DNA of 41,975 bases from CAYMRB01 sp964392615. GTDB lineage: Bacteria; Planctomycetota; UBA8108. A program made the translations under genes and the position numbers. Shown one piece after another: positions 35,098-41,975 of the stretch; within the stretch, counting starts at the first letter, position 1; each line of letters opens with the position of its first letter. The notes under the pieces are model-generated. The model worked only from the letters and a program-made list of their open reading frames with translations. It was not told the origin of the DNA and made no database searches. The stretch lies in the NCBI GenBank assembly GCA_964392615.1, contig CAYMRB010000025.1:1-41975 (forward strand), written 5' to 3'.

Positions 35098-35141
35098 TTC
35101 GCGAACCGCGCGCGAACGCAGGAGTCGCCGCGGTTCGCGAA
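35098..35141 (-). terminator. Inverted repeat between the giant gene and the propeller gene
   Basis: Arms TTCGCGAACCGCG (35098-35110) and its exact complement (35129-35141), 13 bp each, separated by 18 bases. It starts 10 bases after the giant gene's stop codon, reading leftward, in a 166-bp gap before the propeller gene's start at 34984. No long T run follows, so a terminator is likely but not certain. Confidence 0.4.
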
Positions 35142-35150
35142 ACTGGGCTG

Positions 35151-38100
35151 CTAGTCCAGGATATCCACGCTGAAGCTCCGGTCGAGGAACCCGGCGGACA
35201 CCTCGAACGAGATCTTGCCGCTCGAGCTCACGCACGCCGAGATGCTGCGCGTGCCGATGACCGGCACCTTCGCGCTGCCGGAGAACCGCGCGCCGATCGA
35301 GTTGCTGGAGGCGCAGTCGCACGCGGCCGCGCCGCACGGATCGCCGTGCGGGTCGTCGCAGCCGTCGCCGACGGACGCGCACAGCTGGACGTCGCCCCAG
35401 ACCTTGACGCCCGGGAAGCTGATCGTGGGCACGTTGACCGACGCGTCGATGCCGAGGTCGCCCGACGGCGTGACGCAGAAGCAGGCGTCGAACGATGTGC
35501 CCGCGAACGTGATGTCACCGGTCATCGAGATGCCGCCGTCCGTGCTGAAGAGCACCGCTGCGTCGGCGAGGCTGCGGCCGTCGACCGTCACCGAGCCGTC
35601 GGCCGTGAACGACACGTCGTCACCGTCGCGCTCGAGCTCGAACGAGCCGTCGATGCGCACGCGAGAGGTCGAGATGCTGCCACTTCCCTCGAGCAAGAAG
35701 TCGCCGTCGGACTCGATGCTGCCGTCGAGGTAGACCTCGTCGCCCCCGCAATCGAACCAGCCGGCGAGGTCGATGCCGTCGTCGCTGATCGTGACCGTGC
35801 CGCTCACGCCGAAGCCGTCGATACCGGCGCTGACGGTGCCGCGAAGCTCGAAGTCGGTCCGCGATCGGTAGGTGCCGCTGACGCGGACCGATCCGATGCC
35901 GTGGGGCAGCTCGACCGTCGCGTCGAGCTCGACACCGCTCGGACGGACCCATACCTCGCCGGTCGCGAGCGGCAGGCCGAAGCGCGTCAGGTCGATCTCG
36001 GCATCGCCGTGCAGCTCGAGATCCCACGCGCCGTCCGCCTGCTGCGACATCACGCCGGTGACTTCCGCGTGACCGATACCGTCGAGGCACGCGCGACCGA
36101 CGACGCAGACGCAGAGCCCGGATGCCGGACACGGCGTCGATCCGGCCGGCGCGTGGTTCGACGCGCGGAATCTCGCGTCGGCGAGCGTCACGCCGAGGAT
36201 CTCGATCGCGCGCTGACCGCTGAGACACAGCAGCAGGTCGCCGTCCGCTTCTACTTCGAGCGTCCCTTGCACCGCGGTCTCCGCGATGCCGAGCGGCGCG
36301 GCCAGGCAGCCCTCGAACCCGACGCCGACGCCGCCGTCCGCGAGGAGCCCGGCCTCGAAGCCGAGCGACGCGTCCATGCCCATGATCTTGAAGCCGTAGC
36401 CGCCCTGGAACGCGCCGGCGGCGATGTCGATCTTGACGAAGTAGCGCTGATCGCTCGCCGAGGTGAGACTCATCAGCGCCCCGAGGCCGGGATAGATCTT
36501 GTCCCAGTCCATGCTCGCCGCGGCCGTGACGATGCACGTCGGAACGGGCACGCCCGCCGCGTTGTCCTCGAAGAGGATGTAGGACGTCGCGCTGCCGGCA
36601 TCGAGTCCGAAGAAGCCCATGCCGACGCCGACGTCCGCGTTGAACGCGACGAGCGGATCGTCGCCGAAGCGCAGGAAGACCTCGCCGTCGACCGACGCGG
36701 TCAGCGGCGTGTCGGGAATGGGGAAGCTTGCGCCCACGGCGCCGCGGAAGTGGCCGCCGCCGAGATCGGACGGCACGCCGCAGCCCGGCGATGCGCGCAG
36801 GTTCGGCGGGTCGCACGGCGGGCACGTGTTCGCGTCGACGCCGCCGGTGCAACTCGGCGACACGGCCGTCTCGGCGCACTCCGGTACAAAGCCGCCGATC
36901 TCGTCGTCGCTGAACGGCAACGCCGGCTCGAACACGAGATCGCCCTGCGTGCTGAGCTCGAGCGCGACGCAGACCTCGATCTCGATCGGCGTGTCCGCGA
37001 CGCCGCCGTCTCCCCCGCCGCCACTCGTGCTGCCGTCGGCCTCACCGATCTTGAAGCCGATGCAGATCGGGTCGATGCGGTAGAGCCCGCCCGGTACGTC
37101 GATCAGGACCTCGACCTCCGGTCCGCCGACCTCGAGCGACACGGGACCGCACTGGATGCCGACCGACGTGTGCAGCTGGAAGCCGAACCGGAAGTCGAGC
37201 GGGTCGAACAGCAGTCCGACGCCGGGCAGAATGAAGTCGCACGTCGCGCCGCCGGGAAGCGGAATCGACGGCAGCTTCAGGTCGACACTGCCGTCGATCG
37301 TCAGCTGATCGATGTCGACGACCAGCGACGCGCTCGCGAAGTCGACGACGATCGGCTCGGCGAGGATTGGCGCACTCGCGGTGACGGCGATGTCGCCCGA
37401 GAGCTCCAAGCGCTTTGCGTCGGGCTTGAGCCGATACTCTCCCTCCACGTCCAGACGGACCCACAGGTCGGGATCGGACGGGTCCTCGAGCACGATCGAT
37501 CCCGTGCCGGAGACCTCGCCGCTGTTCAAGTCGCACGTCGCATCCAGGGACGACTCGATGCCGAGCGCGCTGCCGTGGATCGCGACGCCGCCCTCCGGCA
37601 GCGGTCCCGTGACGACACCGACGAGCAACGCGCCGGTGTCCGGATCGGTTGCGGTCGAGAAGCTGTCGAAGAACACGACGTTGCCGCCGGCCGCGACGCC
37701 GAGGTCGATCGCGAGGTCGTCACCCGACACCTCGCCGGTGGCGAGGTTGACCGTGAGCTCCTCCTGGGCGGTGATCCGCGCCGTCGCGTCGCCGCTCAGC
37801 AGGGACTCGCCCGCTGCCGTCATCGTTCCGTCGCCGTTGTCGTTCCAGCTGCCGCTCGTCGAGATCTCGATGCTGGCGATCTCGACCGCCGGCGGCACGA
37901 TCGTCGCATCGACCGGATTGCCGCCGAAGCGGACCTCGTGCCAGTCCTCGAAGCCATCGCCGTCGGTGTCGGCGCGCGTCGGACGGCTGCCGGCGTCGTC
38001 CTCGTCGACGAACGTGCCTGTGCCGGTCTCGACACCGTCGAGCAGCCCGTCGTCGTCCGAGTCGACATTCCACGGATCGGCGCCGAGGGCGAGCTCGCGG

Positions 38101-41100
38101 TCATCCTGGAGCCCGTCGCCGTCGCTGTCGCGCGCGTTCGGATCGGACGTGAAGCCGCGCTCCTGGCCGTCGCTCAGGCCGTCGCCGTCGGAGTCCCAGC
38201 CGTCCGCGGTGCCGTCGCCATCGCCGTCGAGGTGCGTCGCTATCGTCACGTAGCCATCAACGCCCGGGACGGTCTCCTCGAAGTCGCTCAGGCCGTCACC
38301 GTCCGAGTCGCGGCTCACCGGCGCGGGAATCGGTAGCGTGTGGTGCGTGTGCACCTCGGCGCCGTCCTGGAGGCCATCGCCGTCGCAGTCGGGGTTCAGC
38401 GCGTAGGTTCCGGTGTCGTTCTCGTCGACGTAGACGCCCGTGTCGGTCTCGACGCCGTCGCCGAGGCCGTCCATGTCCGTGTCGAATCGCGACGCGTCGG
38501 TCTCGCCGGAATCCTGCGCGCCGTTCGTGTTCACGTCCTCCTCGTTGTCGAGCAAGCCGTCGCCGTCGCTGTCTTCCGAGCGCGGGTTGGTGCGCGTGGA
38601 CGGATCGCTGTCGGCCTCGAACGCGGGCAGCGGCGGATCGGGCGGCGCGCGCAGGTCGATCAGCGGGGCCTGACGATCCCGCAGGCCGATCTCCTGTCCG
38701 TCGGACAGGCGATCGCCGTCGGTATCCCAGCCCTCGTCGGAGAAGCCGTCCTCGTCGAGGTCACCGGCGATCGTCTCCCTCTGGCTCGGATCGAACGCGC
38801 CGTTGAAGTTGGCGTCCTCGTTGCCGTCGAGCACGCCGTCGCCGTCGGAGTCGTTGACCAGCCAGTTCGTGTAGCTCGTCGGCCGCTCGACGACGTCGAG
38901 CAGACCGTCGCCGTCCGAGTCGGCGCTGAGCGGGTTGAAGTCGAGGTCGTCGGCGAACAGATCGTGCTCGGTGTCCATGTCGAGGATGTTGGTGCCGATG
39001 GCCTCCTCGTGGCCGTCGGTCAGGAAGCCGGCCGAGTCGGGCAGCGAGCCGTCGTCGACGCGATAGCCGTCGAGGTCGGTGTCGGGATCCATCGGGTCGC
39101 GCAGATTGCGCGGCGAGGTCAACACGACCTCGAAGTGCGTGATCGTCATGCCGCCGCCCGCGGAGCCGAGGCTCCACAGCGGATCGGTCGCGACCTGGAA
39201 CGGATCCGGGTGCGGCTCGGGCCTCTCGACGCGCACGCGGACGGGGCGGAACCTGAGACGCACGATCGCGACCTCGTCGAGCTCGATCGTCGCGGCATGC
39301 GCGCCGATCGCGGTCAAGCGGACGGTGACCGCTGTCGGCTCGGTCAGGTCGAACGTCGGGCAGTCGGTCTCCGGCGGGCACTCCTCGGGGCAATCGCCTT
39401 CCGGCGGGCACGTCGTGCCGCGCCAGACCCAGATATTGCGCGCCTCGGGATCGAACACCTCGCCCGTCGTCGCGCCGGCGAGATGCACGGGGCCTGCCGG
39501 CAGCGACGGATCGACGAACGGGTTCAGGCTGACGACGTCGACGTCCTGATCGACGGCGGCTTCCTCCTCGTCGCCGACGAACACTTGCACGCGCACTTGC
39601 GCATCGATCACGTCCGGACCGGGGCCGGGACGGGCGCGCAGGAACACCTGGTAGCGGCCCTCCGGCCATGAGTGCTCGGCGGATACGTCGAGCTGCGCGA
39701 GGAATCCGTCGCCCGCATCGGGCACGATGCACTTCGCGTTCGATGCGCTGCCATCCGCGGTGATCCTCGCGTCGTCGTCGACGATGTCCTCGGCCTCGTA
39801 CCAGAAGGCGAGCGGTGTTGATTCCTCGCCGTCGCCGATTCCGTCGCCGTCCGAGTCGGGGTCGTCCCAGTGCGTGATCGGCGCGTTCGGATTCTCGGCG
39901 GGCTGGACGAGGCAACGGTCGACGAGCACATCGGTGATCGCATCGTCCCAGTGCGGATCGGCGGCCGCAAAGCTCACGGTCCGCGCGCCATCGCCGCTGA
40001 TCTCGAAGACGGGCGTGCGGTACCAGCGGTACGTCTCGCCGAAGGGCGGCAAGAGCACGTGCGAATCCGCAACGAGTGTCCGTCCGCGGACGGACACCTC
40101 CAGGTCGACACGTTCGCGCAGCGAGATCGTGGCGACGCGGCCTTGCGAGCCCGCCAGCACGACCGTGCCGTCACCGGACGACGCGGCGGCGAGGAGATCG
40201 GGCGGCGCGGCGCCGAGCGGACGCGTGTCGAGCCCGACGACGCGGTGACTCGCGAGTCGATAGACGGAGCCGCGGTCGCCGCAGATGACCGCATCCTCAC
40301 CGACGAACTTCACGTCGCGCAGGGTCGGCGCGTTGCGTACGAGGATCGTGAAGTCCTCGATGAGAAAGCGACCGGCTTGCGGCGTCGCGAGAAAGCGGAC
40401 GATCGTGCCGCCTTCGCCGACGACTGTGAAGCTGCCGTCCGGTGCGTACGCGACGCCGAAGAGGTCGATCGTCGGACGGACCGTCGCGGGAATGCCGCCG
40501 AGGTTCGTGAACGCGCCACCGTGGTAGCGGATCACCGTGAGGTCAGCGCCGACGATGATCGCCTCGCTGCCACCGTCCTTCCACGCGACCGCGTGGAACG
40601 CGATCGGTTGCACGTGAAGCGGCAGCGCCGTCGGCGTGCCCGAGTAGCGGAACACGACGCCGCGCGACGGCTCGCTCGTGACGACGAACGCCTCCGCACC
40701 GCCGGGACGCCATGCGATGCCGCCGACCGGCAGGACCTGATGCGAGATCGCCTCTTCGATGGTGTCGTCGGCACGCAGACGCAGCAGGAAGCCGCTCTCG
40801 GTGCCGACGAGTGCCGTGCCCTCCTCGCCGCCGAGCGGTCCGCCAGGGTAGAACGACGCGCCCGTGATCGTCGCGTCGCCGCTCGGCGTGGTGCCGGTGA
40901 GATCGCGCACGCCGTCGTCGTCGGACACGAGCAGCGTGCCTCCTTCGCCGGCGAGCACCGCCCTGCCGTCGGCAGAGACCGTCGCGGCGCGCAGGTTGCC
41001 CGCCGTCTGCGCATTCGCCGAATGGGCGACGAGCGCATGTCGCGTGCGGGCTCTCACGAGGAAGCGATAGAGGCCGGGATCGAGCTCGAGCTCGGCGTCG

Positions 41101-41975
41101 ACGATCGTCGCCTCGCCGTCGCGGTGGCCCGCGGACAATCCGTTGCGAGCTTGGTCGTCGGCGCCCCGACACGAGTCGAGGCCGTCCGGGGTCGGATCGA
41201 TTCCCGGGTCGGGGAACGGCGGGTTCGGCGGCGCCCCGCCGCTGACGTGCTGCAGCAGGCGGAAGAGGTCGTCCGCATCGACGTTGCCGTCATCATCGAC
41301 GTCCGCCGCGTCGGGGCAATTCGTCTCGGCGCCGGCGTTGACGATCAGCGCCAGCGCTTGGGCGTCGGCGATATCTACCGCCCCGTCGCCGTTCACGTCG
41401 CCGCGGGTGAAGAGCGCGCTCGCGTCCTCATCGTCCTCGGCCTCGAACCAGACCGCGCCGACCGTCGCCTCGCGGCCGTCGAGCAGTCCGTCATCGTCGA
41501 TGTCCGCGTCGAGCGGGTCGGGATCGTCGCCGTCCCGTACGCCGTCGCGATCGGTGTCGGGGAGGAGCGGATCCGTGCCGCCGGCGACCTCCTCGCCGTC
41601 CTCGAGCCCGTCGTCGTCGCTGTCGGGGTCGAGCGGATCGGTCGTCGCGCCGATCTCCTCGCCGTCCTCGAGCCCATCGCCGTCGGTGTCGATGTCGGTC
41701 GGGTCGGTCGCGTGCGTCGAGATCTCGACATCGTCGCCGAGGCCATCGCCATCGGTGTCGGACGAGGTCGGATCGGTCTCGTAGCCGTCCGCTCCGGGGG
41801 CGACCTCTTCGCCGTCGTCGATGCCGTCGCCGTCGGTGTCCGCGCGCGACGGATCGGTGACGAACTCGTCGTCTCCGGCGACGATCTCTTCGCCGTCGTC
41901 GATACCGTCGCCGTCGGTGTCCGCGCGGCGCGGATCCGTTCCGCGTTCGATCTCGTCACCGTCAGCGAGCCCATC
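35151..41975 (-). CDS. Giant extracellular TSP3/dockerin-like/propeller/beta-repeat protein (5' end beyond window)
   Basis: At least 2274 residues, read leftward. The frame is open to the window edge, so a GTG at 41396 that could be called a start is internal. In order: TSP3 calcium-binding repeats, about eight copies of DTDGDGxxDGEE (41975 to about 41470); an EF-hand pair (GDVNGDGAVDIADAQALALI, then DVDDDGNVDADDLFRLLQHV, about 41405-41220); a beta-propeller (about 41090-40070; TVSADGRAVLAGEGGTLLVS); a CBM6-like domain (WYEAEDIVDDDARITADGS, about 39805-39260); a second TSP3 array with about 15 units (about 39090-37900); and ~900 residues of short beta strands with Cys-rich inserts (CPPCDPP) and motifs such as SGTVTISDDGIDLAGWFDC. 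It ends FLDRSFSVDILD and has no visible anchor or sorting signal. Likely a cell-surface or matrix protein; function unknown. Confidence 0.85.
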   Translation of the reverse strand, partial: DGLADGDEIERGTDPRRADTDGDGIDDGEEIVAGDDEFVTDPSRADTDGDGIDDGEEVAPGADGYETDPTSSDTDGDGLGDDVEISTHATDPTDIDTDGDGLEDGEEIGATTDPLDPDSDDDGLEDGEEVAGGTDPLLPDTDRDGVRDGDDPDPLDADIDDDGLLDGREATVGAVWFEAEDDEDASALFTRGDVNGDGAVDIADAQALALIVNAGAETNCPDAADVDDDGNVDADDLFRLLQHVSGGAPPNPPFPDPGIDPTPDGLDSCRGADDQARNGLSAGHRDGEATIVDAELELDPGLYRFLVRARTRHALVAHSANAQTAGNLRAATVSADGRAVLAGEGGTLLVSDDDGVRDLTGTTPSGDATITGASFYPGGPLGGEEGTALVGTESGFLLRLRADDTIEEAISHQVLPVGGIAWRPGGAEAFVVTSEPSRGVVFRYSGTPTALPLHVQPIAFHAVAWKDGGSEAIIVGADLTVIRYHGGAFTNLGGIPATVRPTIDLFGVAYAPDGSFTVVGEGGTIVRFLATPQAGRFLIEDFTILVRNAPTLRDVKFVGEDAVICGDRGSVYRLASHRVVGLDTRPLGAAPPDLLAAASSGDGTVVLAGSQGRVATISLRERVDLEVSVRGRTLVADSHVLLPPFGETYRWYRTPVFEISGDGARTVSFAAADPHWDDAITDVLVDRCLVQPAENPNAPITHWDDPDSDGDGIGDGEESTPLAFWYEAEDIVDDDARITADGSASNAKCIVPDAGDGFLAQLDVSAEHSWPEGRYQVFLRARPGPGPDVIDAQVRVQVFVGDEEEAAVDQDVDVVSLNPFVDPSLPAGPVHLAGATTGEVFDPEARNIWVWRGTTCPPEGDCPEECPPETDCPTFDLTEPTAVTVRLTAIGAHAATIELDEVAIVRLRFRPVRVRVERPEPHPDPFQVATDPLWSLGSAGGGMTITHFEVVLTSPRNLRDPMDPDTDLDGYRVDDGSLPDSAGFLTDGHEEAIGTNILDMDTEHDLFADDLDFNPLSADSDGDGLLDVVERPTSYTNWLVNDSDGDGVLDGNEDANFNGAFDPSQRETIAGDLDEDGFSDEGWDTDGDRLSDGQEIGLRDRQAPLIDLRAPPDPPLPAFEADSDPSTRTNPRSEDSDGDGLLDNEEDVNTNGAQDSGETDASRFDTDMDGLGDGVETDTGVYVDENDTGTYALNPDCDGDGLQDGAEVHTHHTLPIPAPVSRDSDGDGLSDFEETVPGVDGYVTIATHLDGDGDGTADGWDSDGDGLSDGQERGFTSDPNARDSDGDGLQDDRELALGADPWNVDSDDDGLLDGVETGTGTFVDEDDAGSRPTRADTDGDGFEDWHEVRFGGNPVDATIVPPAVEIASIEISTSGSWNDNGDGTMTAAGESLLSGDATARITAQEELTVNLATGEVSGDDLAIDLGVAAGGNVVFFDSFSTATDPDTGALLVGVVTGPLPEGGVAIHGSALGIESSLDATCDLNSGEVSGTGSIVLEDPSDPDLWVRLDVEGEYRLKPDAKRLELSGDIAVTASAPILAEPIVVDFASASLVVDIDQLTIDGSVDLKLPSIPLPGGATCDFILPGVGLLFDPLDFRFGFQLHTSVGIQCGPVSLEVGGPEVEVLIDVPGGLYRIDPICIGFKIGEADGSTSGGGGDGGVADTPIEIEVCVALELSTQGDLVFEPALPFSDDEIGGFVPECAETAVSPSCTGGVDANTCPPCDPPNLRASPGCGVPSDLGGGHFRGAVGASFPIPDTPLTASVDGEVFLRFGDDPLVAFNADVGVGMGFFGLDAGSATSYILFEDNAAGVPVPTCIVTAAASMDWDKIYPGLGALMSLTSASDQRYFVKIDIAAGAFQGGYGFKIMGMDASLGFEAGLLADGGVGVGFEGCLAAPLGIAETAVQGTLEVEADGDLLLCLSGQRAIEILGVTLADARFRASNHAPAGSTPCPASGLCVCVVGRACLDGIGHAEVTGVMSQQADGAWDLELHGDAEIDLTRFGLPLATGEVWVRPSGVELDATVELPHGIGSVRVSGTYRSRTDFELRGTVSAGIDGFGVSGTVTISDDGIDLAGWFDCGGDEVYLDGSIESDGDFLLEGSGSISTSRVRIDGSFELERDGDDVSFTADGSVTVDGRSLADAAVLFSTDGGISMTGDITFAGTSFDACFCVTPSGDLGIDASVNVPTISFPGVKVWGDVQLCASVGDGCDDPHGDPCGAAACDCASSNSIGARFSGSAKVPVIGTRSISACVSSSGKISFEVSAGFLDRSFSVDILD

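Noticed and set aside
34707..38336. A 1209-codon open frame on the plus strand opposite the giant and propeller genes
   Set aside because: It is composed almost entirely of reversed GAC/GTC-rich codons of the minus-strand genes, has no domain, signal or ribosome site, and runs across the intergenic inverted repeat. It is an antisense shadow of high-GC coding DNA.
37900..39100. Regular spacing of near-identical 15-25 base blocks that could suggest a CRISPR or tandem-repeat array
   Set aside because: The blocks are codons of TSP3 calcium-binding repeats in an open frame; unit lengths vary and no conserved repeat/unique spacer structure or cas gene is present.
41394..41396. GTG as a start codon for the giant gene
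   Set aside because: Translation upstream of it stays open to the window edge and reads as further TSP3 repeats, so the codon is an internal valine (GDVNGDG).

Overview
The window looks like a high-GC chromosomal segment of a planctomycete (Planctomycetota). This rests on several things seen together: many exported proteins; paired EF-hand 'dockerin-like' modules of the type D-x-N-x-D ... LLN-F-x-GG-P-P in four proteins; exported CSPTR-type sulfatase, GH31, GH127/DUF1680 and BNR/LamG proteins; a Tat-type Gfo/Idh oxidoreductase; and large TSP3-repeat proteins. No rRNA, tRNA, CRISPR array, transposase, integrase or phage gene was seen. No stretch longer than 300 bp lacks a gene. Both ends cut through genes.

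Region by region. (1) 1-7096, plus strand: three adjacent paralogous exported proteins built only from repeated secretin-like modules in an A-B alternation, with the third gene carrying two A-B pairs. (2) 7237-10446, plus: a secreted HEAT-repeat/FnIII-like protein, then a membrane-anchored FGE-sulfatase-fold protein that has lost one of the two catalytic cysteines. (3) 10482-12461: a divergent pair, a GT2 glycosyltransferase (minus) and a zinc-ribbon methyltransferase (plus), probably for surface glycan or lipid synthesis. (4) 12638-13767, plus: a 26-residue, extremely basic mini-protein with its own Shine-Dalgarno, followed by an HxHxQ nucleotidyltransferase/phosphorylase-like protein. (5) 14000-17998, plus: a Tat-exported Gfo/Idh oxidoreductase and a GH127-type enzyme, separated by a perfect 26-bp-arm palindrome made of GGAACCCA octamers. 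(6) 18274-21067, plus: a dockerin-like/DUF1566 protein and a sulfatase. (7) 24194-21075, minus: an exported nitrilase-superfamily amidase and a GH31 glycosidase, 27 bp apart. (8) 28514-24258, minus: a MacAB-like tripartite export operon (periplasmic adaptor, double-length permease, ATPase). (9) 30357-28573, minus: a BNR (sialidase-fold)/LamG protein. (10) 30567-32913, plus: a beta-helix protein with a C-terminal dockerin-like tail and a small membrane-anchored lipocalin-like protein. (11) 34984-32933, minus: a beta-propeller protein with a dockerin-like tail. (12) beyond 41975 down to 35151, minus: at least 2274 residues of a giant extracellular protein with two TSP3 arrays, a dockerin-like pair, a propeller, a CBM6-like domain and a ~900-residue beta-rich C-terminus.

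Taken together, the middle of the window (14-31 kb) reads as a set of exported enzymes for breaking down complex, partly sulfated polysaccharides. The flanks hold large repeat proteins that probably sit at the cell surface or in the periplasm. The most unusual items are the secretin-module paralogue array, the double-length FtsX/MacB permease, the basic mini-protein, the octamer palindrome and the giant protein. Start sites were chosen by Shine-Dalgarno position and signal peptides. Domain assignments were made by eye from motifs, without any database search.
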